From Microbacterium suaedae (GTDB taxonomy: Bacteria > Actinomycetota > Actinomycetes > Actinomycetales > Microbacteriaceae): a stretch of DNA of 64,000 nucleotides. A model generated the notes under the pieces. That model was not told where the DNA came from, searched no databases, and was given only the letters and a program-made list of their open reading frames with translations. How positions within the stretch are numbered: position 1 is the stretch's first letter; each line of letters begins with the position of its first letter. Shown in pieces: positions 51,913-61,087 of this stretch. Both the position numbers and the translations under genes were made by a program. Location of the stretch: NCBI RefSeq assembly GCF_003254645.1, contig NZ_PNFD01000001.1:1-64000 (forward strand), given 5' to 3'.

Positions 51913-54900
51913 GCCTGACGAGTGAACTGCGTGACGCGGGATCTCCGATCCGCGCGTACCTCGACGGGGTCTCGCCCGTTCTGGCTGCGACGCGCGGCAG
52001 CAGCAGCACCGCGCGGCAGGCCGCTGCCACCCTTGGCCTTGTCGAGCTCGCCGAGAGGCCGCTGCTCGTGCCCGCTGGCGATGCTGTGGACAGACCACTG
52101 TCGGGAACTGCATTCGACATCAGAGCACGGATCGAGCTCGGTGGTTTCGACCCAGCCGCTTCGACATCCGCCGCCGGCGTCGACACGCTGCCACGCGTTG
52201 CCGCGCTCGTCGAGAACGGCGAGCATCGGGCGGCTGTTCTCAGCGACGCGTTCCGCGTCGGCGACGAACTGCTCGGGCAGCCCGCGGATGCTTCCGACCT
52301 GACGCGGGCCTCGGTTCTCTTCGCCTACTGCGAGCAGGTCTACAGGGGCGGTGCCGACGCTCTGACCGGCGTGCTCGGAGCGGCCTGCGACGAGGTGGAG
52401 GACGGGCTGGGGCTGGCTCAGACGATTCCCGACGCTGCGCTCGAGGACGTCGAAGCTCTGCTGGAAGCGGCCCGCCCGCAGATCGATGCCTGGAGCGAGC
52501 GCATCGCGGCCGGAACGCGCTTCGAGTCAAACCCGGGCTTCAGCGGTGCGAGGCTCCTGGGCGGGGCCGACGGCGACTGGATTATCGGCGAGACACTCAT
52601 CGACTGCAAGGTGTACGGCGGGCTGAGCATCGCCAAGCTGCGCGACTTCCTCCGCCAGCTCCTCGGTTACGTCATGCTGGACCTCGAGGACGCGCTGAGG
52701 ATCCGAGAAGTCGGCGTCTGGCTTCCGCGGCAGCAGGAGCTGAAGACCTGGTCGCTCGGGCAACTGCTCGGCGACGATCCCGAGACGCTCCTGCCGAAGC
52801 TGCGCGAGGGCTTCGTCGGCGCGACCGCACGCAACCAGATCGCCGTGCACGTGCCAGTGTCGGAGCGCCGCAAGCTGCAGCTCCTCGCCGACAACCGGCA
52901 CACCCCGCACGCCATGCTCATGGCGCTCGCGGCGGGCGACGACATCGATCTACGGTTCCGCGTCGGACGCAACGCCTCGTCCCCGACGGACGTCGTGAAG
53001 CAGCTCGTTACAGATCATTACGCCCGCGTGCGCGAAGGCGTCGCCATGAACACGGCAGCGCCAGCCGAGGTGTTGCGGAGCCTCGCCGGGGACAGCAGCG
53101 TTATGGTGCGCCGCGCGGTGGCCGCGAACCCTTCGTCAGGCACCGCATCGGCGCAGCAACAGACGCAGATCGTAGGGCGCACCGATGGTGCGGCTCCTAT
53201 CGAATCCGGCAAGGGCGAGATCGTTAAGCTTGACGAGCGCCAAGCGTACGAGGTCGATACGCGCCGCGTCGAGATCAACCAGGACCGCGATCCCGAGGCA
53301 ACTCCGGGAGTCGCGCTCGGATCGATTCTGTTGGCGATGCTGCACGGGGCCGGCGGTCGAGCTCTCGACAGCTGCTTGCCGGAGGCCAGCCGTATCTGGT
53401 CCTGGAAATCCGACAGATCCCTCCGCCTCCCAACGGAGGCATCACAGGACCTCCCTATCGAGGTGATCGCGGACCTGATTTCGGAACAGCGGACGGCTTA
53501 CGTGCGCCGGATCGCGGCGAGAATGCTTCCCATCGCGGACACCGCCGCCCGCCGGGCGCTCTTCGCGGACGAGGACCCCGGAATCCGTTGGAACGCACTC
53601 GAGCGATCGATAGACAATCCCGACCCGCAGCTCGGCGAAGTCCTCACCGAGCTCGCGGGCTCTCGTGAAGCACGGATCAAGTTCGCCACGGGAGGGCTCG
53701 AGCCGCACGAGCGCTGGCAGACGCCGACCGAGTACAGCGACCAGGTTGCGCGGCTCATTGCGCGTCACCCCGCGACGCCGAGCGAGGCGTTGGCAGGCCT
53801 GGTCGCCGAGAAGTCGCCCGAAGTGCTGATCGCCCTGGCTGGCAACCCCTCCCTTAGCGAGGGCTCGCTGAAGTCGCTGACGAAAAGGATGACGAGCATG
53901 CGGACCGAGGCCGCGCGCGAGCTGTTCGCCGAATCCGATCGGACACCGGTCGTGGTTCTTGAAGGGCTGTCGACGGATAGGAGGAGCTATCTCCGCGCCG
54001 CGGTGGCGGCCAATCGCTCTGCGCCGCTGCACGTCCTGTCACGGCTGGCGCAGGACAGTTCGGCCGATGTCCGACTGGCGATCATGACGAACCCCCTGGT
54101 CCCCAGCGGGCTTGCTGCTTCCATCGCGGAGGAACTACTGGCCTCTTCGGAGAACCTCGATCTGCATTCGGTGGTCGTCGCAGTAGAGCAAAGACAGGAG
54201 CTGGCTGTGCCTGATGGCCTGATGGAGACTGCGCTCGCCCGCTTGTCGAAGAGCAGAGTCCGCGACCCCGATCTCCGGCACTACGCGGCGACGCACCACA
54301 GAACCGGTATCAGCACTCTGGAACGCCTCGCCAAAAGCAAAAACGCAGACGTGAGGATGGCGGTCTCCGAGAACCCTCGCACCCCGCAGAGCGTCCTGGA
54401 AGCACTGGCTCTCGACGCAGACGCGGAAGTCCGCCGAGCGGTCGCATGCAACGACCGTCTGCCGCAGGATCTGCTGAACGTTCTCCTACTCGACGACGAC
54501 GTTGACGTCCGCATCGCGGCCTACCGGGAGCCCGACCCGAAGGAAGAGACCGACGACGAACCTGCACTGTCGACGGAGGTGAGCGTCGCCGCTCGGCCTA
54601 CGGTCCCGACGGTCGCCGACCTGCAGGAAATGGCCGCGAACACGAGGGCCGAGGTGCGCATCCGCGTCGCTTACAACGAGCACGCGACACCAGACATCCT
54701 GGCGTTTCTCGGAGGCGAGCGACGCAGCGCGAAAGTTCGGCGGGCCATTGCCGCACACCCGAAGACGCCACCGGAGATTCTCAGATCGTTGGCAGCCAGG
54801 GACGATGCGGACACGCTCATGTCCATAGCGTTCAATCCAGGCGCGCCGATTGACGTGATGGCCGACTTGGCTGGCCGAAGTGCCGAGCTGGCGGTGCTGG

Positions 54901-55031
54901 TGGCGCTGAATCCGGACGTTCCGCTTGAGATGCTCAATGCGCTAGCCGACGACTCGGACCTGTTCGTCAGGTTCCTCTCGAGAGCGCAGGTCGAGCAACG
55001 AATGCTCGACATACCTTACGGAGCCCCATAG
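51909..55031 (+). CDS. PD-(D/E)XK-like nuclease fused to LRV/HEAT-like repeat array, 1040 aa
   Basis: Residues 1-200 are helical. Residues 210-280 contain GGADGDWIIGETLIDCKVYG, with Asp223, Asp232 and Lys234 matching the D-Xn-(D/E)XK nuclease core, then REVGVWLPRQQ. From about residue 310 to the end come repeats of about 23-25 residues of the form NPxTPxxxLxxLAxDxxxxVRxAVA (for example NPRTPQSVLEALALDADAEV), typical of leucine-rich-variant or HEAT-like solenoids. The nuclease call rests on motif recognition only. Start 51909 overlaps the partner gene. The solenoid may be the sensor of a defence nuclease. Confidence 0.75.
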   Translation: MSLTSELRDAGSPIRAYLDGVSPVLAATRGSSSTARQAAATLGLVELAERPLLVPAGDAVDRPLSGTAFDIRARIELGGFDPAASTSAAGVDTLPRVAALVENGEHRAAVLSDAFRVGDELLGQPADASDLTRASVLFAYCEQVYRGGADALTGVLGAACDEVEDGLGLAQTIPDAALEDVEALLEAARPQIDAWSERIAAGTRFESNPGFSGARLLGGADGDWIIGETLIDCKVYGGLSIAKLRDFLRQLLGYVMLDLEDALRIREVGVWLPRQQELKTWSLGQLLGDDPETLLPKLREGFVGATARNQIAVHVPVSERRKLQLLADNRHTPHAMLMALAAGDDIDLRFRVGRNASSPTDVVKQLVTDHYARVREGVAMNTAAPAEVLRSLAGDSSVMVRRAVAANPSSGTASAQQQTQIVGRTDGAAPIESGKGEIVKLDERQAYEVDTRRVEINQDRDPEATPGVALGSILLAMLHGAGGRALDSCLPEASRIWSWKSDRSLRLPTEASQDLPIEVIADLISEQRTAYVRRIAARMLPIADTAARRALFADEDPGIRWNALERSIDNPDPQLGEVLTELAGSREARIKFATGGLEPHERWQTPTEYSDQVARLIARHPATPSEALAGLVAEKSPEVLIALAGNPSLSEGSLKSLTKRMTSMRTEAARELFAESDRTPVVVLEGLSTDRRSYLRAAVAANRSAPLHVLSRLAQDSSADVRLAIMTNPLVPSGLAASIAEELLASSENLDLHSVVVAVEQRQELAVPDGLMETALARLSKSRVRDPDLRHYAATHHRTGISTLERLAKSKNADVRMAVSENPRTPQSVLEALALDADAEVRRAVACNDRLPQDLLNVLLLDDDVDVRIAAYREPDPKEETDDEPALSTEVSVAARPTVPTVADLQEMAANTRAEVRIRVAYNEHATPDILAFLGGERRSAKVRRAIAAHPKTPPEILRSLAARDDADTLMSIAFNPGAPIDVMADLAGRSAELAVLVALNPDVPLEMLNALADDSDLFVRFLSRAQVEQRMLDIPYGAP

Positions 55032-55225
55032 CTTCGCCTCGAAACAACGCATCCAGATCAGAAGCAATCGACTGAGAAACGGCCAATCGCGCCCTGACCG
55101 TTTAGATTGTCTGTATCACGCGACAGGCAACTCGCGTCGACGACGCAGATCCAAGCGAGGATCGTCGATGTGATGAGGTCTCATCGCATGCATCAAAGGT
55201 CAGGTGCTGCCGATACGGTGCTCAT

Positions 55226-56791
55226 ATGAATAGGCCCGTCAATGAGCGACAGATAGACGTCCTGCGGTGGATCGCTGACGGGTGCCCCGCGGGTAAGTGG
55301 CCCGAGGACGACAACGTTCACAAGATCAGTGCCGCCGCGCTCAAGTCTCGCGGCCTCGCAACCGTGACAGGTCACGGAAGGACCTGGAGGGCCTCGATCA
55401 CCGACGCTGGCACGCACTACCTCGCCCACGGGAGCTACCCGCCAAGCGACGAACCGCCGGTAGCAGTAACCGCTGCCAGGCACTCGCTCCGCAAGACATC
55501 ACCGAAGCTCGATCTGGGCGATGGCGCGTCGGACACGCTCGCCGAGGCGAAGGCCTTGATCAAGCAGGTCCAGGAACAAGGGCAACTCACAGTCACCGAC
55601 CCAGAGGAGTCGGTCCGGGCCCGCTATCGACGAGTGCTGCACGCGTGCAGGGTCCACCATCTGGTGCCAGATGGACAGGAGCTGCGTTTCACTGGGCGCA
55701 GCTCCGGCGACATCGTCATCCTGCTCGGCACGGGCTCCCGCGCGGACGCTTCGAACTGGGACCGCATCCGGACGACGGCGCGAACTGTCACGACGAACCT
55801 CGAGGCGCTCCGCAGCGCGCTGGAGACCACGACGGTCCTGGACTCGGTCAGCGAAGGACTTCGTCCTCGCGCGATCGAGGTGGTGCTCGGCCTCGCCGAG
55901 GAACTGCGCGCGCATGAGCTGAGGCTCGGGGTGAACGTCAAGCTCAAGACCCCGAAGCTTTTCATCCAGGTCGACACCCGCCGACGGAGCATCGAATTGA
56001 CGGAGCTCTTGGAGGAGGTGCCCCACTTCCCGACGGACGCTGAGCAGCGCGAGCTCCGGCGCTCGCCATGGAAGCAGATCCCGAAGTTCGACAGCGTGCC
56101 GTCCGGAAAGCTGTGTCTCAAGATCGAACGAGACGGATCGCACGAGGTTCCTCTCGGGGGCCAGAGCTATCGGTACGAGCGCAACAGCGACAGCTGGTCG
56201 GATGAGAAGAAGAAGGCTCTCGAGACTCGAGTCCGCGAGATCGCACGCGCGATCAAGAAGGGCGTGGTCGACGACGCCGACGCGGCCGCGCGCGAGAAGC
56301 AGAGACGTGCCGAGGCGCATGAAGCCTACGAGCGCGAGAAGGCCGCCGAGCGGCGAGCGTGGGAAGAGGTGCGCGAACGCGCTCGCGCCAAGGCCCTGCT
56401 GGTTCAGCGGGAGCTCATCTTCGCGCGAGCATTCGAGAGCTGGCGAGGGGCGCAGGAGCTCCGAGACTTCGCTAGGCAGCTCGAGGCGGAAGCAACCGCC
56501 AAGAGGCTGCTGGCAGATCGGCCCAGGCTGCGGGAGTGGCTGGAATGGGCGCGCAGCCGCGCGGACGAGTTCGACCCGATCGTGAACCTCGACCATCTCG
56601 ATGACGGAGTCTTCGACGCGGAGCCGTCGGCGAAGGACCTGCGACCGCACATGGAGGGCTGGGACCCCTCAGCGCCGCACAAGGACTACAGCATCGGTCG
56701 CGACTCGCACGAGGCTCAAGCCAAGCATGCACCTGAGTCGCGGGCGTGGCATCCGGGCATGCGCGATCGGCCCAGTTGGTGGCGTCGCTAG
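55226..56791 (+). CDS. Actinobacterial protein of unknown function with N-terminal winged helix, 521 aa
   Basis: The N-terminus MNRPVNERQIDVLRWIADGC and NVHKISAAALKSRGLATVTG looks like a winged-helix domain. The middle has mixed alpha/beta character (LRFTGRSSGDIVILLGTGSR). Residues about 330-430 are a highly charged coiled coil rich in Arg, Glu and Ala, and a Trp-rich tail ends WHPGMRDRPSWWRR. I recall similar proteins in actinobacterial mobile regions, function unknown. No clear ribosome-binding site precedes ATG 55226. The 194 bp upstream hold no gene I can see. Confidence 0.72.
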   Translation: MNRPVNERQIDVLRWIADGCPAGKWPEDDNVHKISAAALKSRGLATVTGHGRTWRASITDAGTHYLAHGSYPPSDEPPVAVTAARHSLRKTSPKLDLGDGASDTLAEAKALIKQVQEQGQLTVTDPEESVRARYRRVLHACRVHHLVPDGQELRFTGRSSGDIVILLGTGSRADASNWDRIRTTARTVTTNLEALRSALETTTVLDSVSEGLRPRAIEVVLGLAEELRAHELRLGVNVKLKTPKLFIQVDTRRRSIELTELLEEVPHFPTDAEQRELRRSPWKQIPKFDSVPSGKLCLKIERDGSHEVPLGGQSYRYERNSDSWSDEKKKALETRVREIARAIKKGVVDDADAAAREKQRRAEAHEAYEREKAAERRAWEEVRERARAKALLVQRELIFARAFESWRGAQELRDFARQLEAEATAKRLLADRPRLREWLEWARSRADEFDPIVNLDHLDDGVFDAEPSAKDLRPHMEGWDPSAPHKDYSIGRDSHEAQAKHAPESRAWHPGMRDRPSWWRR

Positions 56792-56876
56792 GCGGAGAAA
56801 CAGCACAGCAAATGCAAAACCCTCGACGCGCGTGGGTGCTAGCGGGGTTCTGCCGTATCCGGCGTATCGCTTCCTA

Positions 56877-57956
56877 CTAGTCGCCGACGAGGAGCTGGCG
56901 GGATTCGGATATGGTCGCGCGGGCCTTGTGCGGATCCATGTGGTCACGCACGGGCCAAACGGAGAAGCGGCTCTGGAGCGAGCCCACGCCCGAAAGGAGC
57001 GGATGCTCCTTTCCTCGTACGATGTCCTCGGCCACGACACGGCCGAGGCCGGCCAGTAGGTCCGCGACCTGAACCCGGGCGTCCAATCTGGAGTCAACGA
57101 GGATGAAGTCGGCGACGTCGACCCCGGTTCCCGCCATGGACGCCGCGACTCGCTCGGGGTGACGAAGAGAGTCCTTCAGCCATTCGATGCGGGCCGGAGT
57201 CAGCTCTTTCGCCTCGTCATGGACCACCGAGACCGGGCGACCGGATCTGATCTTCCATTCGTTGATGCTCCCGCCTACGCCCGCGAGGAGCGGGTCGGCC
57301 GTCCGAAGCCTCTCCGCGATGCCCTCGCCGAGCTGGAACTGGGACAACTGTTCGAGGTGCTCAATGCCGGCGAACGCCATCCCGACGAAATCGAGGATCG
57401 GTGAATCGCTCGTCGTCTGGATGTCGATGAACCTCGCGACCAGAGCACCCAGCCGCTGCCGAGCGACGACGGCGTCCGACGACCGCAAGAAGGCTTCGAA
57501 CGCGTGCAGCAGCGCGGGCCACTGCCGCCCGAACGCACCAGGAGCGGCGAAGAACAGAATCGTGGCAGCGCACAGCGCCGCCCCGTTCTCGTACATGTCC
57601 TCGCCGAGTGAATGGAGCATCTCTTCGGCGGTCGAGTCGAACAGCTTCGAGACCGTGAAGAATTGCTTGTGCACTAAGACCAGGGAGCAGCGACCCTCGA
57701 GCTCAGGATGCTGGAGCAACCACTGCGCGACGGCTTGGTTCTTCGGCTGGAGAATAGTCTTCGACTTCAGCTCGTCAGTCCTGCTGTGCGTCCTCGCGCG
57801 GACTTCGTCGATCAGCGCCTGCGCGACTTCTTCTGAAATCGCCACGCTCGCGTGCACGAACACCGAGGAGTTGCCGCTGAGGTTGTTCTCGCCGTCGTTG
57901 CCCGACTCGTCGCAGGCGATGATCAGAGGGTCGTCCGTGTCCGTTCCAGTCGCCAT
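56877..57956 (-). CDS. DUF3800 family protein
   Basis: The 359-residue protein has the DUF3800 opening PLIIACDESGNDGENN (Asp16-Glu17-Ser-Gly), later VVHDEAKELTP and the closing motif ARVQVADLLAGLGRVVAED. The acidic residues suggest an RNase H-like fold and possible metal-dependent nuclease activity, which is unproven. GCGAGGA upstream supports ATG 57956. It is convergent with the preceding gene and divergent from the ATPase. DUF3800 genes are common in mobile and defence regions. Confidence 0.82.
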   Translation of the reverse strand: MATGTDTDDPLIIACDESGNDGENNLSGNSSVFVHASVAISEEVAQALIDEVRARTHSRTDELKSKTILQPKNQAVAQWLLQHPELEGRCSLVLVHKQFFTVSKLFDSTAEEMLHSLGEDMYENGAALCAATILFFAAPGAFGRQWPALLHAFEAFLRSSDAVVARQRLGALVARFIDIQTTSDSPILDFVGMAFAGIEHLEQLSQFQLGEGIAERLRTADPLLAGVGGSINEWKIRSGRPVSVVHDEAKELTPARIEWLKDSLRHPERVAASMAGTGVDVADFILVDSRLDARVQVADLLAGLGRVVAEDIVRGKEHPLLSGVGSLQSRFSVWPVRDHMDPHKARATISESRQLLVGD

Positions 57957-58377
57957 CTCATCCTCGCAGTTCCGTGGGTCGTGCCTGCTTCATCCGGAGG
58001 GCAGAGGGCCGTATCCGCGGGCGGGCTGAGCAGGGCCCAGTCTATTGATGGGCGCACCGATTTCAGGTGCGGACTGCTTCATTTGGCTGACCCCTACAAG
58101 CGCCTTGAGACGGTCGAAGCAGGCGTTCTCCCGCTTCCGGCCTTGACGATCATCGACGTCTCGCAGCTGAGGCACGCGGAGCTGACCACCTATGACGCTG
58201 CGCGCATGATGTCGTCCGAGGCGTGAGTGCTGGCCACGTGGCCGATCACACCAGCGAGCATCGCTCCGATCCCTGAGTGTCTGCGTTCTGTGGCATATTC
58301 GACGCAGAGGAACACGTCTGAGGGGACGGGCACTCTGCGTGCCTACCGGCATGCCCAATTGGACGAAGGGGTTCGCC
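57957..58377. other. 421-bp spacer without a confident gene
   Basis: This separates the DUF3800 gene from the divergent ATPase. A plus-strand stretch ending at 58226 reads LTIIDVSQLRHAELTTYDAA and looks coding-like, but has no start and may be a gene fragment. A short hairpin (GCACC/GGTGC) lies near 58051-58067. The ATPase promoter is probably near 58290-58310. Confidence 0.5.
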
Positions 58378-60513
58378 GTGACCATTCCCGTAGCCGAAGA
58401 TCAGACTTCAGTGCCTGAGGCCGTGCAAGACATCGCGGTGGTGATCCGCGATTGCAACAGCATCGCTGAAGCCGCGATCACGCTGCGTCCCCGCGCGCTG
58501 AACATCAAGTACGGGCCCAACGGCCTCGGGAAGAGCACCATTGCACGAGCATTGACGTACCGAGCTGAAAGCGCTGAGCGCCTGGGTGAACTAACGCCGT
58601 TCAAGCACCTGGGAGTCACGCCGGCGGTACTGCCCGCGGTGGAGGGCGCGGACGAGATCAAGACTGTGCTCACGTTCGACGACGAGTACGTCTCCAGCTT
58701 CGTGTTCCGCAAGGACGAGGTTGTCGAGAACAGCTTCGAGATCTTCATCAACACGGACGAGTACCGCGCCGGTCTCGCAGAGATCGACGAGATCTTCGAG
58801 TCCTTGAAGGAGACCTTTCTCGAGGGCGTTGAGCTCAACGAAGCGATTGGTCACTTCACTGAGCTTCGAGACGCCTTCGGTGTGACCGCAGCTGGGAAGC
58901 TGTCGAAGGCCAGCCGGGGCTCGAAGGCACTGAGCGTGGGCGGCAAGCTCGATGTGATCCCGGAAGCGCTCCAGGGTTATTCGGAGTTCATCAAGAGTGA
59001 CAATCCTGCCAAGTGGATCACGTGGCAGGCGCAAGGCAAGGAGTATCTCAGCCTCTCGGATAACTGCCCATTCTGCTCGACGGTTAGCGTCGACAAGACG
59101 ACCGCGGAAAAGGTATCCGCCGAGTACAACTCGGCCGCGGTGAAGAACATGAGCAGTCTGAGAGCTGTGATCGACAAGCTCGGCGGGTACCTCAATCCGG
59201 AGCACCGTGAGCAGTTGGAGACGCTGACGAAGCTACTCACGGACATGACCGCCGAGCAGGAGAGGTTCCTCGTCAACCTGCACGGAGAGATCGTCACGTT
59301 CTTGAGCAAACTGACGGCTGCTCGCAATGTCTCGTTCCATGCGTTGCGTGAAGCCGGAGATGTGAAGAAGTTCCTCGACGACCTCCGAATCGATCTCAGC
59401 CTGCTGCACGGGCTGAGATCCAACGCGACGCAGGACATCGTGACCTCGATCAACGCCAAGCTCGATGACGTCGAGGCCCGCGTCATCGACATCAACAAGC
59501 GGATCTCGCGGCAGAAGCGCACGGTCGGGCAGCTGATTCAGGAGAACCAGCGCGCGATCAATGACTTCTTGCGCTCGGCGGGATACAAGTACGCGGTCCG
59601 CATCGAGGAGAACGGTGATTCCTATCGGATGCTTCTCGAGCACCAGGACAAGGCCGGCCACCTGGAGTCAGCGGGTCAGCATCTCAGCTACGGCGAGAAG
59701 AACGCGTTCGCGCTGGTGCTGTTCATGTACGACGCGAGACGCCGCCAACCGGACCTCGTCGTGCTGGACGACCCGGTGTCGAGCTTCGACAAGACGAAGA
59801 AGTTCGCGATCCTGCACCAGCTCTTTCACGGTCAGAACAGCTTCAAGGACGTCACCTGCCTGCTACTCACTCATGATCTTGAACCCGCGATCGATGTCGT
59901 GCGGACGTCTGCGACCCCAGTGGTTCATTTCCTCGCGGGACGCAGTGGCGTGATCTCTGAGCTTCCGATCACGTCGGAGGACATCATTACCTTCTCCGAG
60001 GTCTGCAAGCAGAACATCGCCAATGCAAGTGACCCGGTGATCCAGTGCATATATGCGCGGCGGCTTCTGGAAGTCCGTGGTGCGAGGAACATGGGCTACG
60101 AGCTGTTGTCGAACCTACTGCACGTGCGTGACGTCCCGCTTCTGAATCCGCACACGGATGCTGAAGCCCCGATGACTCAGTCTGAGATCGATGAAGGAAC
60201 TGAGGAAGTGCGAGAGTGGCTTCGCAACTTCGACTATCAGACGCTTCTCGCCGATCTGAAGGATCCGCAGGCGGTCAAGGCAAGATTCGATGCGACCGAT
60301 GTCGGATACGAGAAGGTTCAGCTGTTCCGGGTGTTCACGGAATTGAGCCCGACAACCTTGACGCGGGACAAGATCTTCACGAAGTTCGTGAACGAGACGT
60401 ACCACATCGAGAACGAGTACGTGATGCAGCTCAATCCGAAGGAGTTCGACGCGGTGCCTGAGTACGTTGTCGCGGCCTGCAAGCAGCTCATCGACGCGAA
60501 CTTCCAAGACTGA
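58378..60513 (+). CDS. AAA_13-like ATPase with CxxC pair (PrrC/RloC-type head)
   Basis: The 711-residue protein has Walker A YGPNGLGKSTIARAL (residues 45-59), a helical insert with Cys230-Pro-Phe-Cys233, coiled coil, signature LSYGEKNAFALVLFMYDA and Walker B PDLVVLDDPVSSFDKTKKF. This is the SMC/Rad50-like head of the AAA_13 group, which includes anticodon nucleases PrrC and RloC. I cannot confirm their nuclease triad. The C-terminal 200 residues (RLLEVRGARNMGYELLSNLL) are unassigned. GTG 58378 has GAAGGGG upstream; ATG 58339 is an alternative. Antiphage function is likely but inferred. Confidence 0.83.
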   Translation: MTIPVAEDQTSVPEAVQDIAVVIRDCNSIAEAAITLRPRALNIKYGPNGLGKSTIARALTYRAESAERLGELTPFKHLGVTPAVLPAVEGADEIKTVLTFDDEYVSSFVFRKDEVVENSFEIFINTDEYRAGLAEIDEIFESLKETFLEGVELNEAIGHFTELRDAFGVTAAGKLSKASRGSKALSVGGKLDVIPEALQGYSEFIKSDNPAKWITWQAQGKEYLSLSDNCPFCSTVSVDKTTAEKVSAEYNSAAVKNMSSLRAVIDKLGGYLNPEHREQLETLTKLLTDMTAEQERFLVNLHGEIVTFLSKLTAARNVSFHALREAGDVKKFLDDLRIDLSLLHGLRSNATQDIVTSINAKLDDVEARVIDINKRISRQKRTVGQLIQENQRAINDFLRSAGYKYAVRIEENGDSYRMLLEHQDKAGHLESAGQHLSYGEKNAFALVLFMYDARRRQPDLVVLDDPVSSFDKTKKFAILHQLFHGQNSFKDVTCLLLTHDLEPAIDVVRTSATPVVHFLAGRSGVISELPITSEDIITFSEVCKQNIANASDPVIQCIYARRLLEVRGARNMGYELLSNLLHVRDVPLLNPHTDAEAPMTQSEIDEGTEEVREWLRNFDYQTLLADLKDPQAVKARFDATDVGYEKVQLFRVFTELSPTTLTRDKIFTKFVNETYHIENEYVMQLNPKEFDAVPEYVVAACKQLIDANFQD

Positions 60514-60701
60514 GGCGCGCTGCAGCTCTCTCGAACTCGTCGAGGGAGATCTCCGGCTGGTCGCTGGCGCTTGAAGCTCGCGGCCCACTGCTTCAGGTAC
60601 GCGCGGCAGGTGCGGCGGTCGGTGGCACGCTGAGTGGCGGTGTAAGCGCCGACGACCTCGAAGAGTGCTGGCTGGTCGGTAGAGGGCGCAGTAGGGCGCA
60701 T
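60488..60701 (-). pseudogene. Frameshifted small ORF at right edge of island
   Basis: From ATG 60701 (with AGGAGC upstream) the frame reads MRPTAPSTDQPALFEVVGAY and RRTCRAYLKQWAASF. The coding-like sequence then seems to continue in another frame as DQPEISLDEFERAAARL before a stop at 60488. A one-base shift is therefore likely. The end overlaps the ATPase 3' end by 26 bp. No family recognised. Confidence 0.45.
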
Positions 60702-60778
60702 GGGGTGCTCCTGGTGCCCGGAAGGGTGTTGTTCCTCTTCGCGTCCGGCACAGCTCCGCTGAGCGCGCTGACTCACAG

Positions 60779-61087
60779 CAGCGCTTGCACGGCGGCCGGA
60801 TACTGATCGAAGCCCTGGTACTGCGATGGTGGCTCGATCCGCTGGAGAGCCTCGAGATTCGGAAACTTCGACAGCGCGAGCTCGTAGCGCTGGTGGGAAT
60901 TCAGCACGGCCTTGAGCAGGGCTGCGCTCTCGGGCGACATGCTGGGCACCGGGATCTCGGCGAGCTCCTCGTCGCGGACGCCGGTCTTGTGCGTATTGAG
61001 CGACCATAGCGAGTAATAGGCGATACTCGAACGAACTTGCTCTTGATCAGGGAAAAAACTGCCTCCGATGATCGCATAGGCTTGTGA
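60779..61087 (-). pseudogene. C-terminal fragment of an unknown protein directly behind mutM
   Basis: The frame is open for about 102 codons directly after the mutM TAG stop (same frame). It reads AIIGGSFFPDQEQVRSSIAY, NTHKTGVRDEELAEIPVPSM and LALSKFPNLEALQRIEPPS before TGA. No ATG, GTG or TTG occurs for the first 45 or so codons, so it lacks a start and is the tail of a longer gene. I do not recognise it. It may be what remains of a former island gene. Confidence 0.55.

Noticed and set aside
57852-58226. Plus-strand 124-codon gene before the ATPase
   Set aside because: The first half is shadow of DUF3800 and there is no start near the coding-like tail; recorded only as a possible fragment.
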